DNA of 64,000 bases, taken from the NCBI RefSeq assembly GCF_014656295.1, contig NZ_BNCD01000003.1:472155-536154 (forward strand), given 5' to 3'. The notes under the pieces are model-generated. The model saw only the letters and a program-made list of their open reading frames with translations, was not told where the DNA came from and searched no databases. This document shows positions 8,895 to 17,099 of the stretch, one piece after another (the first letter of the stretch is position 1; the number at the start of each line of letters is the position of its first letter). Made by a program: the position numbers and the translations under genes. Origin of the DNA: Streptomyces sulfonofaciens. GTDB lineage: Bacteria; Actinomycetota; Actinomycetes; Streptomycetales; Streptomycetaceae.

Positions 8895-9908
8895 ATGGGT
8901 GACTCAACCGTGACCGCTGTGGAAGATCCACACAAGAACTTCGTCTCACCCATGCTGGACCGTCCACGGGGCGTCCGGGGCGCGCGTCGGGCACTCGGGA
9001 GCTGGCGCGCGGACCCGGCGGGCACCACCCGGACGGTCCTGCTGCGGGCGCGCACGCCCCGCAGGCCGCACCTGTGGTTCGAGGTGCTGCTGATCGCCGC
9101 GAGTTACTGGGTCTACTCGATGATCCGCAGCGTCGTGCCGGAGCAGCGCGGCCAGGCGATGCGGAACGCCGACTGGCTGTGGGAGCTGGAGCGCCGCCTC
9201 GGGATCGCCGTGGAGAGCGCCGTCAACAAGGGCGTGGACTCGGTCAACTGGCTGATCGTGGGGATGAACTACTACTACGCCACGCTGCACTTCGTGGTCA
9301 CCATCGGCGTGCTGGCCTGGCTGTACCGACGGCATCCCGGCCGTTACTCCGCGACGCGCCTGGTCCTGCTGGTGACCACCGGATCGGCCCTGGTCGGCTA
9401 CTACCTGTATCCGCTCGCACCGCCGCGGTTGATAAGCCGCAGCATGTTCGTGGACACGGTGGTGACCCACCGGACGTGGGGCTCGCTCGGCTCGGACAGC
9501 CTGAAGGACGTCTCGAACCAGTACGCGGCGATGCCGTCCATGCACGTGGGGTGGGCGCTGTGGTGCGGTCTCACCGTCTTCGCGCTGTCGAAGGTGCCCT
9601 GGGTGCGGGTGCTCGCGCTGGTCTACCCGGCGATCACGGTCGTCGTGATCGTGGCCACCGCCAACCACTTCTGGCTGGACGCGGTGGGCGGGATCATCTG
9701 CCTGGCCTGCGGATACCTGGTGGCGCGCTGGTGGTACGGCGCCTGGCCCTACGCCCTGCCCCGCCGCGTCCCGCGGCCCGGCCCGTCCAGAAGGGCCGCC
9801 GCCTCCGTCCCGGTCACCGCGGGTTCGCCGCGCGTGCGCCCCACCGGCTGTACCAACCTGGAGACGGTCGAACTCGTCCGGCGCGCCGCACGCCGGACCA
9901 GAGGCTGA
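8895..9908 (+). CDS. PAP2-superfamily integral membrane protein
   Basis: Membrane phosphatase or phospholipid head-group transferase of the PAP2/AUR1-like type, 337 residues. The N-terminal 60 residues are basic and soluble, followed by about six hydrophobic segments. The three active-site motifs are visible: YPLAPPR near 175, a PSMHVGW motif near 217 and ATANHFWLD near 255 with the catalytic His. These fit the inositolphosphotransferase-like branch (PAP2_3) better than classical phosphatidate phosphatases. The substrate is unknown. No strong Shine-Dalgarno precedes the ATG at 8895, and a downstream GTG is possible. It is co-directional with malR after 69 bp. Confidence 0.82.
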   Translation: MGDSTVTAVEDPHKNFVSPMLDRPRGVRGARRALGSWRADPAGTTRTVLLRARTPRRPHLWFEVLLIAASYWVYSMIRSVVPEQRGQAMRNADWLWELERRLGIAVESAVNKGVDSVNWLIVGMNYYYATLHFVVTIGVLAWLYRRHPGRYSATRLVLLVTTGSALVGYYLYPLAPPRLISRSMFVDTVVTHRTWGSLGSDSLKDVSNQYAAMPSMHVGWALWCGLTVFALSKVPWVRVLALVYPAITVVVIVATANHFWLDAVGGIICLACGYLVARWWYGAWPYALPRRVPRPGPSRRAAASVPVTAGSPRVRPTGCTNLETVELVRRAARRTRG

Positions 9909-9988
9909 GCCGCGGCCGCCGGGGCGCCGAGCCCGCTGCCGGCCACCGCGCCGGGGCGCCCGCCCCGGACCACCCCCGCCCGGCCCCC

Positions 9989-10027
9989 GCCCGGCGGGTG
10001 GCGCGGGCGCCCGGCGGGTGGCGCGGG
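9989..10027. repeat. 20-bp tandem duplication in a convergent intergenic gap
   Basis: A 19-bp unit beginning GCCCGGCGGG is repeated perfectly at 9989-10007 and 10009-10027, one base apart. It lies between the PAP2 gene and the stop of the FAD/Fe-S dehydrogenase gene. The gap is very GC-rich and may terminate from both sides. Confidence 0.75.
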
Positions 10028-10037
10028 TGTGACCGGC

Positions 10038-12908
10038 TCAGGCGGTGGCCTCGTCGAGGAGTTCCAGGACGTGCCGGTAGGGGCGGCCGGTCGCCCGGCT
10101 CATCCCCATCTCGCAGGTGCGGTTGCAGGAGGCGTACGCGTCGTAGGTGCGCGCGGTGACCTCGGCGGCCTGGGCTGCGGTCGCCGCCGCGGTGACCTCG
10201 GGGTGCAGCAGGCCCCGGTCGCCGGCGAACGCGCAGCAGCCCCAGCTCTCGGGCACGGTGACGTCCTCGCTGAGGGCCCCGGCCACGGTGCGCAGCGCGC
10301 CGTCGATGCCGAGGTGGACGGTGGAGCACGTGGGGTGCAGGGCGAGGCTGCCGAGCCGGCGGGGCTCGGGCAGCGCGGGCAGCAGGTGCTCGGCGGTGAA
10401 GGCCACGCTGTCGACGAAGCGCAGGGCACCGAAGCGGGACCCCTCGGACGCCGGCAGGGCGCCGAGTAGCTGCTCCAGGCCGTGGGTGCAGGAGGACGCG
10501 TCGCAGACCACGGGCAGCCGGCCGTTCTCCGATGCCTCCAGGAGCACCTCCAGCGTGCGCTCGGCCATGGTGCGGTGACCGGCGGTGTAGCCCTTGGACT
10601 GCCAGGGGGTGCCGCAGCACAGATCGGCCAGGCCGGCCGGCACGGTCACCGGAACCCCGGCACGCTCGCACAGCCTGAGGAAGGCGGCCGCGGAGCCCGC
10701 CGCGTGCGCCGCGGCGGCGCCGCCCCGCTCGGGGGCGAAGACGCTGCCGATGCAGGCCGCGAAGAACACCGCCCGCGCGCCGGTGGGCCGCCGGGCCGCG
10801 GGCCTGGCCGGGCCGCCGCGCGGGATGTCGTCCGACCAGGCGGGCACGAGGTCGGTGGCGCCCAGGGAGCGGACCGCCTTGGTGGCGGCGCGCGCGACGG
10901 GCGCGGGAATGGCGCCCGCGGTGTTCAACGCGGCCCGCACGCCCTTGACCGCACTCCCCCAGTGCCGGGCCGCGGCGGCACCGGCGCGCTGGGCCCCGGC
11001 CCCGTGGCGTTCGGCTCGCAGCCGCTTCATCACCGCGCCGGTGTCGATGGCCACCGGGCAGGAGACCACGCACAGGCTGTCGGCGGCGCAACTGTCGACG
11101 GCCGCGTAGGCGTAGTCGGCCTCCAGGGTGCGGCGCCGCTCGTCGTCCCCGGCGGCCGTCGCGAGCGCGATCTCCCGGCTGAGCGCGATGCGCTGGCGGG
11201 GGGTCGTCGTCGCGTCCGCGGTGGGGCAGACGGGCTCGCAGTAGCCGCACTCGACGCAGGCGTCCACGGCGGGGTCGACCTCGGGAACGCTCTTGAGGCT
11301 GCGCAGGTGGACGGCGGGGTCGTCCGCCAGGAGCACCCCGGGGTTGAGCACCGCGTGCGGGTCGCACAGGCGCTTGAGCTCCCGCATGACCTCGTACAGC
11401 TCGTCGCCGTACTGGCGGCGCACGAAGGGCGCCATGGCGCGGCCGGTGCCGTGTTCCGCCTTGAGGGTGCCGCCTGCGTCCAGGACGAGGTCGACCATGT
11501 CGTCGGTGAACCGGGCGTACCGCTCGGTCTGCGCGGTGGAGTCGAAACTCTGCGTGAGCATGAAGTGGAGGTTGCCGTCCCGGGCGTGGCCGAAGATCAC
11601 CGCGTCCTGGTAGCCGTGCCGGTCGAACAGGCCGATGAGCCCCTCGCAGGTGCCGGTCAGCCGGTCCAGGGGCACCGCGATGTCCTCCAGCAGGGCGGTG
11701 GTGCCGGGGCGGCGCGCCCCGGCGACCGCGGTGTACAGGCCCTTGCGCAGGTGCCAGAGCGCGGCCCTGGCAGCCGGGTCGCGGGTGAGGGCGGTGCCGG
11801 TGACCGCGGGCAGGCGGTCCAGCACGGGCCGTGCCGCGGCGACCGTCGCGTCGAGCGCCCGGGCGTCGTCCTCGGCGAACTCGACAAGCAGCGCGGCGTG
11901 CCGCTCCACCCGCAGCCCGCGCAGGTCGGCCACCGGGTCCGGGGCACGCTGCGCCACCCGCAGGGAGGCCGCGTCCAGCAGTTCGGCGGTGCGGGCGCCG
12001 GCGGCCAGCAGGGCGGGCAGGGCGTCGGTGGCCTCGGCCAGGCCCGGCAGCACCAGCAGGCCGGTGGCGGTGTGCGGCAGGACGGGGACGGTGCGGAAGA
12101 CGGCCTCGCCGACGAAGCCCAGCGTGCCCTCGCTGCCGATCATGAGGTGGGTGAGGATGTCGACCGGGTCCGTGTGGTCGAGGAACGAGTTGAGCCCGTA
12201 GCCCATGGTGTTCTTCATCGCGAACAGCCGCTCGACGGCGGCGCGGGAGGCGGCCGAGGCACGGATCCGCTCGCGCAGCCGGAGCAGTCCCGCGTGCAGC
12301 TCGGGCTCGGCGGCCCGCAGGGCCCCGTCCGCGTCCGGTGCCGCGGAGTCGACCACCGTGCCCGAGGGCAGCACGAACTGGAGGGACTCCATGGTCCGGT
12401 AGGCGTTGTCCTGCGTACCGCAGTTCATACCGCTGGAGTTGTTGGCCACCAGGCCGCCGATGGTGCAGGCGGCCTCGCTCGCCGGGTCGGGGCCGAGGCG
12501 GCGGCCGTGCGGGGCGAGGCGGGCGTTGGCCTGGCGTACGGTCAGGCCCGGTTGCAGCCGGATGCGCCGGCCCCCGTCGAGGACCTCGGCGGCGCGCCAG
12601 TGGCTGCGCACGTCCACCAGGATGCCCTCGCCGCCGGCCTGCCCGGACAGGCTGGTGCCGCCGGAGCGCAGTGTCAGCGGCAGTCCCGCCGCGCGCGCCC
12701 CGGCCATCAGCGCGCCCACCTCGGCGGCCGACGCGGCGCGCACCACGGCCTGCGGGGTGAACAGGTACGGCGAGGCGTCGTGGGCGGCGGCGGCCGTGCG
12801 GGGTAGGTCGGTCGTCACCCGTGCCGGGTCGCTCACGCACGAGGCCAGCAGGCCGGCCAGGCCGGCTGCCCGGCGGACCGCGGCGGATGGGGCGTCGGAG
12901 GGGCTCAT
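10038..12908 (-). CDS. FAD-binding and Fe-S oxidoreductase, D-lactate dehydrogenase-like
   Basis: Predicted respiratory 2-hydroxyacid dehydrogenase of 956 residues that joins three modules: an FAD-binding_4 domain (RSGGTSLSGQA near 80, GLVANNSSG near 150), an FAD-oxidase C-terminal domain to about 490, two 4Fe-4S motifs (CVECGYCEPVCP near 550; CxxxSLCVVSCP near 605), and a C-terminal GlpC/LldE-like CCG region (ACIGSVF near 717, CCGTPWQSKG near 763, HPTCST near 856, WGCCAF near 890). Single-chain versions of GlcD plus GlcF occur among D-lactate and D-2-hydroxyglutarate dehydrogenases. Its place behind anmK and opposite murQ makes D-lactate released from MurNAc-6-phosphate the likely substrate (inference). 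ATG at 12908 with GAGGA 5 nt upstream. Last gene of the minus-strand operon. Confidence 0.87.
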   Translation of the reverse strand: MSPSDAPSAAVRRAAGLAGLLASCVSDPARVTTDLPRTAAAAHDASPYLFTPQAVVRAASAAEVGALMAGARAAGLPLTLRSGGTSLSGQAGGEGILVDVRSHWRAAEVLDGGRRIRLQPGLTVRQANARLAPHGRRLGPDPASEAACTIGGLVANNSSGMNCGTQDNAYRTMESLQFVLPSGTVVDSAAPDADGALRAAEPELHAGLLRLRERIRASAASRAAVERLFAMKNTMGYGLNSFLDHTDPVDILTHLMIGSEGTLGFVGEAVFRTVPVLPHTATGLLVLPGLAEATDALPALLAAGARTAELLDAASLRVAQRAPDPVADLRGLRVERHAALLVEFAEDDARALDATVAAARPVLDRLPAVTGTALTRDPAARAALWHLRKGLYTAVAGARRPGTTALLEDIAVPLDRLTGTCEGLIGLFDRHGYQDAVIFGHARDGNLHFMLTQSFDSTAQTERYARFTDDMVDLVLDAGGTLKAEHGTGRAMAPFVRRQYGDELYEVMRELKRLCDPHAVLNPGVLLADDPAVHLRSLKSVPEVDPAVDACVECGYCEPVCPTADATTTPRQRIALSREIALATAAGDDERRRTLEADYAYAAVDSCAADSLCVVSCPVAIDTGAVMKRLRAERHGAGAQRAGAAAARHWGSAVKGVRAALNTAGAIPAPVARAATKAVRSLGATDLVPAWSDDIPRGGPARPAARRPTGARAVFFAACIGSVFAPERGGAAAAHAAGSAAAFLRLCERAGVPVTVPAGLADLCCGTPWQSKGYTAGHRTMAERTLEVLLEASENGRLPVVCDASSCTHGLEQLLGALPASEGSRFGALRFVDSVAFTAEHLLPALPEPRRLGSLALHPTCSTVHLGIDGALRTVAGALSEDVTVPESWGCCAFAGDRGLLHPEVTAAATAAQAAEVTARTYDAYASCNRTCEMGMSRATGRPYRHVLELLDEATA

Positions 12909-12983
12909 GGGTCCTCGGGTGGTGGGTGCGGGCGGGGGACGGGGCGGCGGTCGGCGGGGCGGTCCGCCGGAGCCGGTGGGCGA

Positions 12984-14159
12984 TCAGCCGGATCCGGTGA
13001 TCCGCATCAGGCGCGGGGGCCGGGCGGCGGGTTCGGGCAGCCGCAGCGGGTGCCGGCCCGGTGTGATGCTGCCCAGCACGGTGGCCCGGCGGGCGCCGGT
13101 GCCGGAAGGCAGGGTACCGGGCAGGCCGTGGACCGTGAGGAACCCGAGGACGGCGAAGGCCAGCGCCTCCTTGGCGTCGGAGGGCAGGCCGAGATCGCCG
13201 CTGGGGCGGATGGCCACGCCCGGCAGTTCCTCGGCGATCATGCGCATCAGCACCGGGTTGTGTGCGCCGCCGCCGGAGACCACGAGCTGGGTGACCCGGT
13301 GGGCGCGGCACGCGTCGGCCACGGTGACGGCGGTCAGCCTGGCCAGGGTGGCCAGGACGTCGTCGGGGCGGGGCGTGGGCACCGCGGTCAGGGCCCGCAG
13401 GAGGTACGGCAGGTGGAAGTGCTCCTTGCCGGTGCTCTTCGGGGCCGGCCTGCGGTAGTAGGGGTCGTCGAGGAGCAGTTCCAGCAGCTCGGTGCTGACC
13501 TGCCCGGCGGCTGCCCCGCGGCCCTGTGCGTCGTACTCGGCGGCGCCGTCGGTGAAGTGCCGTACGGCGGCGTCCAGCAGGGCGTTGGCGGGACCGGTGT
13601 CGAAGGCCAGCGGGTCGGCGCCGGGCGCGACGACGGTGACGTTCGCGATGCCGCCCAGGTTCAGCGCGGCGGGGGTGCCGGGCAGGGCGGCGAGGAGCAG
13701 GGTGTCGGTCATGCCGACCAGCGGTGCCCCCTGGCCGCCGGCGGCGACGTCCCGGGAGCGCAGGTCGGAGACCACCGGCAGGCCGGTGGCCTCCGCGATC
13801 CAGGCCGGCTCGCCGAGTTGCAGCGTGCCGCGTACGGCGCCGTCCTCGACCCAGTGGTACATCGTCTGGCCGTGCGAGACCACCAGGTCGGCGGCGCCGG
13901 CGCACAGCTCCCGCTGGGCGCGCCCCGCGGCATCGGCGAACGCCTGGCCGATGCCGGTGTCCAGTGCGCAGACGTCGTGCGCGCTGGTGGCCGACGGCGG
14001 CAGGGTGGCGCCGATGAGGGCGCGCAGGTCGTCCGGGTACGGCACCGAGAGATGGCCGAGGGGCCGCATCACGAGGGTGTCGCCGTCCAGGGCCAGGTCG
14101 GCGGCGGCCGCCTCGATCGCGTCGTAGGAGGTGCCCGACATCAGGCCGATCACACGCAC
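12984..14159 (-). CDS. anmK: Anhydro-N-acetylmuramic acid kinase
   Basis: Converts 1,6-anhydro-MurNAc plus ATP to MurNAc-6-phosphate, the substrate of MurQ; cytoplasmic. The 391-residue length fits the family. Visible signatures are the N-terminal phosphate loop (VIGLMSGTSYD, residues 3-13), a DLRSRDVAAGGQGAPLV segment near 140-157, an LNLGGIANVT motif near 180 and LVVSGGGAHNP near 295. The annotated start is GTG at 14159, 6 nt after AGGAGG; the ATG further upstream would add an unrelated Pro/Arg/His extension. Between the symporter (151 bp) and the FAD/Fe-S dehydrogenase (75 bp) on the same strand. Confidence 0.93.
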   Translation of the reverse strand: MRVIGLMSGTSYDAIEAAAADLALDGDTLVMRPLGHLSVPYPDDLRALIGATLPPSATSAHDVCALDTGIGQAFADAAGRAQRELCAGAADLVVSHGQTMYHWVEDGAVRGTLQLGEPAWIAEATGLPVVSDLRSRDVAAGGQGAPLVGMTDTLLLAALPGTPAALNLGGIANVTVVAPGADPLAFDTGPANALLDAAVRHFTDGAAEYDAQGRGAAAGQVSTELLELLLDDPYYRRPAPKSTGKEHFHLPYLLRALTAVPTPRPDDVLATLARLTAVTVADACRAHRVTQLVVSGGGAHNPVLMRMIAEELPGVAIRPSGDLGLPSDAKEALAFAVLGFLTVHGLPGTLPSGTGARRATVLGSITPGRHPLRLPEPAARPPRLMRITGSG

Positions 14160-14310
14160 GGCGCCTCCTGGATGCGGTGCGCGGCGGTGGGGGCGGGGGC
14201 GCACGGCGGAGCCGGGCGGGGCTGCTGCATGGTCTCTCCGGTGCGGTGCGGATGGGGCGGGCACGCGGGCCTGCGCGCCCCGGGTCCTGCCCCGGGGCGC
14301 GCGGGCCGTG

Positions 14311-15882
14311 TCACTCGCGGCCGGCCGGCGCGGCGAGGCGGTCGGGCCCTTCGCCGGCCCCGGCGGCCGGCACCGCGGCGGCGCGCTCCTGCGGTGCGCG
14401 GTGGAACAGGCTCATCAGGCCGCCGACCGCGAGGGTGACCAGCACGCCGATCGGCACCAGCCACTGGGCCGCGATCGCCGTCGGGACGGTGGCCCCGGCC
14501 ACGGTGACGTCGATCTTCACCCAGCGCACGATGTAGGTCATGACGGCCACCGTGACCAGGAAGGCCACGATGGAGTCCACCTCGTTGGCGCGCCGGATCA
14601 GCCGGCCGAGCAGGAACGCGCCGAGCAGCGCCCCGTAGGTGTAGCCCGCGATGGCCAGGCCCGTCAGGTAGACGTTGCCGGTGCTGGTGCTGAAGGCGCA
14701 GGCGAAGACGGCCATCAGCGCCGCCCACACCAGCGTCATCACCCGGGCGAGCTTCAGCAGGGCCGCGTCGGAGGGCGTCCTGCGGAAGAAGCTGTGGATG
14801 ATGTCGGCGACCGTCGAGTTCGACATGGAGTTCAGCGCCGCGGACAGCGAGCCCATGGCGGCGCCGAGGATGCCGGCCACCAGCAGGCCGGAGATCACCA
14901 CGGGCAGGCCGTGCAGGATGAAGTTCGGGTAGAGGTTGTCGGAGCTGGCCAGCCCGAGGTCCTTGAAGCTCCTGCCCTTGTTGTAGGACCACAGCAGCGC
15001 GCCGACCAGGGAGAAGGCCGCGAACTGGATGGTGACGAAGACACCCGAGGCGATCATGGCCTTCTGGCCGTCGCGGAGCGTCCTGGTGGTCAGGATCCGC
15101 TGGACCATGAGCTGGTCGGAGCCGTGGCTGGCCATGGCGAAGATGGCGCCGCCGATGATGGCCGTCGGCAGGGCGAAGGAGCTGGTGAGGATGTGGGCGG
15201 GCGTGAAGTCGGTGTCGAAGAGCCTGAACTGCCCGGCGTGCAGGGCGTCGGAGAAGCCCGCGCCGCCGACATGGCCGGAGAGCACGGCGATGGCGAGGAT
15301 CGCGCCGCCGAAGTAGAGGAACATCTGGATGGCGTCGGTCCAGATGACCGCCTTGATGCCGCCGAGGTAGGTGTAGACGACGGTGATCACGGTGAGCACG
15401 ACGATGATGAGCCGGTAGCCGGCGTGCACGCCGAACTCGTCGAGCAGCAGCTTGATCGGGATCGCGGAGGCGAACAGCCGCACGCCCTCGGCGAGCAGGC
15501 GGGTGAAGACGAAGGTGACCGAGGCGAGCCCCTGGAGCTTCAGCCCGAACCTGTCCCCCAGGTACTGGTAGGCGCTGACGAACCCGCCGCGCTTGTAGAG
15601 CGGGATGAGGACGCCGGCCACGACGACGCGGCCGACGACGTAGCCCAGCGCGAGCTCGACGTTGCCGAACGCCTGGCCGCTGTAGGCGCCGCCGGGGACG
15701 CTGATCACGGTCAGCACGCTGGTCTCGGTGGCCACCACGGAGAACGCGACGGTCCACCACGGCATATGGCCCTCGCCGATGAAATAGCTCTTGGCCGTTC
15801 TCTGCCGGCCGGCCAGGCGCAGCCCGATCACGGCGATCGCGATCAGATAGACGATGACCACCACGAGGTCGAGTTGGCGCAC
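14311..15882 (-). CDS. Sodium:solute symporter (SSS family), probable amino-sugar importer
   Basis: Integral membrane cation-coupled importer of 523 residues with about 13 hydrophobic segments. SSS hallmarks: the opening VIVYLIAIAVIGL helix, SYFIGEG near 34, a helix with SVVATETSVLTV near 50, and the sodium-site region around GSDQLMVQRIL near 260. I place the start at GTG 15882, 5 nt after AGGAG; the GTG at 15888 overlaps that site. It starts 9 bp after the kinase stop, so the two are probably translationally coupled. Context suggests MurNAc, anhydro-MurNAc or a related wall sugar as substrate. SSS members also carry sialic acid and other solutes, so the substrate is inferred. Confidence 0.87.
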   Translation of the reverse strand: MRQLDLVVVIVYLIAIAVIGLRLAGRQRTAKSYFIGEGHMPWWTVAFSVVATETSVLTVISVPGGAYSGQAFGNVELALGYVVGRVVVAGVLIPLYKRGGFVSAYQYLGDRFGLKLQGLASVTFVFTRLLAEGVRLFASAIPIKLLLDEFGVHAGYRLIIVVLTVITVVYTYLGGIKAVIWTDAIQMFLYFGGAILAIAVLSGHVGGAGFSDALHAGQFRLFDTDFTPAHILTSSFALPTAIIGGAIFAMASHGSDQLMVQRILTTRTLRDGQKAMIASGVFVTIQFAAFSLVGALLWSYNKGRSFKDLGLASSDNLYPNFILHGLPVVISGLLVAGILGAAMGSLSAALNSMSNSTVADIIHSFFRRTPSDAALLKLARVMTLVWAALMAVFACAFSTSTGNVYLTGLAIAGYTYGALLGAFLLGRLIRRANEVDSIVAFLVTVAVMTYIVRWVKIDVTVAGATVPTAIAAQWLVPIGVLVTLAVGGLMSLFHRAPQERAAAVPAAGAGEGPDRLAAPAGRE

Positions 15883-15890
15883 GCTCACTC

Positions 15891-16895
15891 CTAAACAACG
15901 GCCGGTGGTGCCACCGGTGGGGACGAGGGGGTGGAAGGCGGCGCGGTTCGCCGCCGCAGGCGGGTGACATGGGGCTCGTGCGGAGCTGAGGAGGTGAGGG
16001 CCAGCAGGCGCGCGCCGTCCAGCGGGCCGCCGAGCGGTGGCCTCGGGTGCAGCCGTCCGGAGGCGGTGACGGCGGCGGTGAGCGGCTCCATCAGCACGTC
16101 GCCGAGTGCCGTCAGGCCGCCCGTGACGGCGACGGGCAGGCCCTCGTCGCCGCCGCCGATCCGGTGGGCGGCCGCGACCACGGCCGCGCCGAGTGCCGTG
16201 GCGGCGTCCAGGACGACGGCGCGGGCGGCCTCGTCGCCCTCGGCGGCGGCACGGGCCACCACGGGCGCGAAGGAGGCGGCGGTCCTGGCCGGACTGCCGT
16301 CCTCGTGCAGGGCGAGCGGCAGCCGGTCGGGGCTGCCGAACCGGTCGACGGCGGCGGCCAGCAGCGTGGTGGCCGGCCCGCGCCCGTCGTGCGCGCGCAG
16401 CGCGGCCCGCAGCCCGGCGGCCCCGATCCACGCGCCGCCGCCTTCGTCGCCGAGCCAGGGGCCCCAGCCGTCGACGCGTGCGTACGTGCCGTCGTCCCCG
16501 ATGCCGACCGCGACGGAACCGGTGCCCGCGGCCAGCACCACCCCGGGGCCGCCGCCGAGCGCACCGGCGTGCGCGGTGACCGCGTCACTGGTGACGGCCG
16601 TCTCGTCCGCGGACAGGTCGTCGAGCAGCAGAGCGGCCAGGGCACGCGCCGCGGCGGGCGCGGACGCGGCACCGGCGGCGCCCACGCAGACCGTGCCCGG
16701 CCGCACGCCGTGCTCCCGCTCGATGAGCGGGAGCACGGCGGCGAGCACGGCGGCGCGGGCGCTCTGCACACCGTCGCCGGTGGCCAGGCCGGGAGCGCCC
16801 GGCACCTCGTTGACGTCCGAGGGAGCACCGGTGCCGGTCCACAGCACGGCCCGGCAACCGGTCTTCCCCAGGTCCACCGCCACAGCAGCAGTCAT
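15891..16895 (-). CDS. BadF/BadG-type amino-sugar kinase (MurK/NagK-like)
   Basis: ATP-dependent sugar kinase of the ASKHA fold, 334 residues. Visible: phosphate-1 loop AVDLGKTGCRA (residues 6-16), phosphate-2 LAAGTGSVAVG near 120, the WGPWLGDEGGGAWIG segment near 143 that is typical of eukaryote-type GlcNAc kinases, and a C-terminal VAVTGGLTALGD adenosine motif near 265. Members of this family phosphorylate GlcNAc, and MurK of Clostridium phosphorylates both MurNAc and GlcNAc. Next to murQ and anmK, MurNAc and/or GlcNAc 6-kinase is the best guess. The C-terminal 40 residues are Pro/Ser/Arg-rich and probably disordered. ATG at 16895 with AGAGGG upstream; first gene of the operon. Confidence 0.85.
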   Translation of the reverse strand: MTAAVAVDLGKTGCRAVLWTGTGAPSDVNEVPGAPGLATGDGVQSARAAVLAAVLPLIEREHGVRPGTVCVGAAGAASAPAAARALAALLLDDLSADETAVTSDAVTAHAGALGGGPGVVLAAGTGSVAVGIGDDGTYARVDGWGPWLGDEGGGAWIGAAGLRAALRAHDGRGPATTLLAAAVDRFGSPDRLPLALHEDGSPARTAASFAPVVARAAAEGDEAARAVVLDAATALGAAVVAAAHRIGGGDEGLPVAVTGGLTALGDVLMEPLTAAVTASGRLHPRPPLGGPLDGARLLALTSSAPHEPHVTRLRRRTAPPSTPSSPPVAPPAVV

Positions 16896-16982
16896 ACGGC
16901 ACGCCCTCTTGCTCGTCCGACGGGGATCCGGCGCGTCGGGCAGTCAGGGACCGGACGGCTCGGCGCGGATCGCGGTGCAGCG

Positions 16983-17012
16983 AGTATCGGAAGGCCGAGC
17001 TGCGTATGTCAA
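16983..17012 (-). promoter_or_regulatory. Promoter of the kinase-symporter-anmK-dehydrogenase operon
   Basis: On the minus strand TTGACA (17012-17007, perfect consensus) and GATACT (16988-16983) are separated by 18 bp. The predicted start lies near 16976, about 80 nt before the kinase ATG. Confidence 0.7.
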
Positions 17013-17045
17013 TAAGTAACTTCCCGTAATGAAGCACGTAATTTT
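17013..17045. promoter_or_regulatory. Shared AT-rich operator between divergent promoters
   Basis: This 33-bp AT-rich stretch fills the space between the two -35 boxes. It contains AAGTAACTT (an odd-centre palindrome), then two CGTAAT repeats 12 bp apart (17025 and 17037), with CTTC/GAAG half-sites around the first. It is the obvious binding site for the RpiR-type regulator encoded at 17100. Binding is inferred. Confidence 0.55.
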
Positions 17046-17074
17046 TTGACGCACCCCCTCGCCGTCGCTAGTCT
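17046..17074 (+). promoter_or_regulatory. Promoter of rpiR-murQ
   Basis: TTGACG (17046-17051) and TAGTCT (17069-17074) are 17 bp apart, a near-ideal vegetative promoter. A start near 17081 would give a roughly 19-nt leader containing the AGGAGG. Confidence 0.75.
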
Positions 17075-17099
17075 GTCGCCCTCCACCCAGGAGGGATCC

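Noticed and set aside
9814-13905. 1363-codon open frame on the minus strand, and several other very long frames (for example 19215-22169 plus, 42305-44674 minus, 14150-15970 minus)
   Set aside because: They overlap genes with clear motifs, are Arg/Pro/Ala/Gly-rich and lack family motifs. High-GC DNA leaves alternative frames open by chance.
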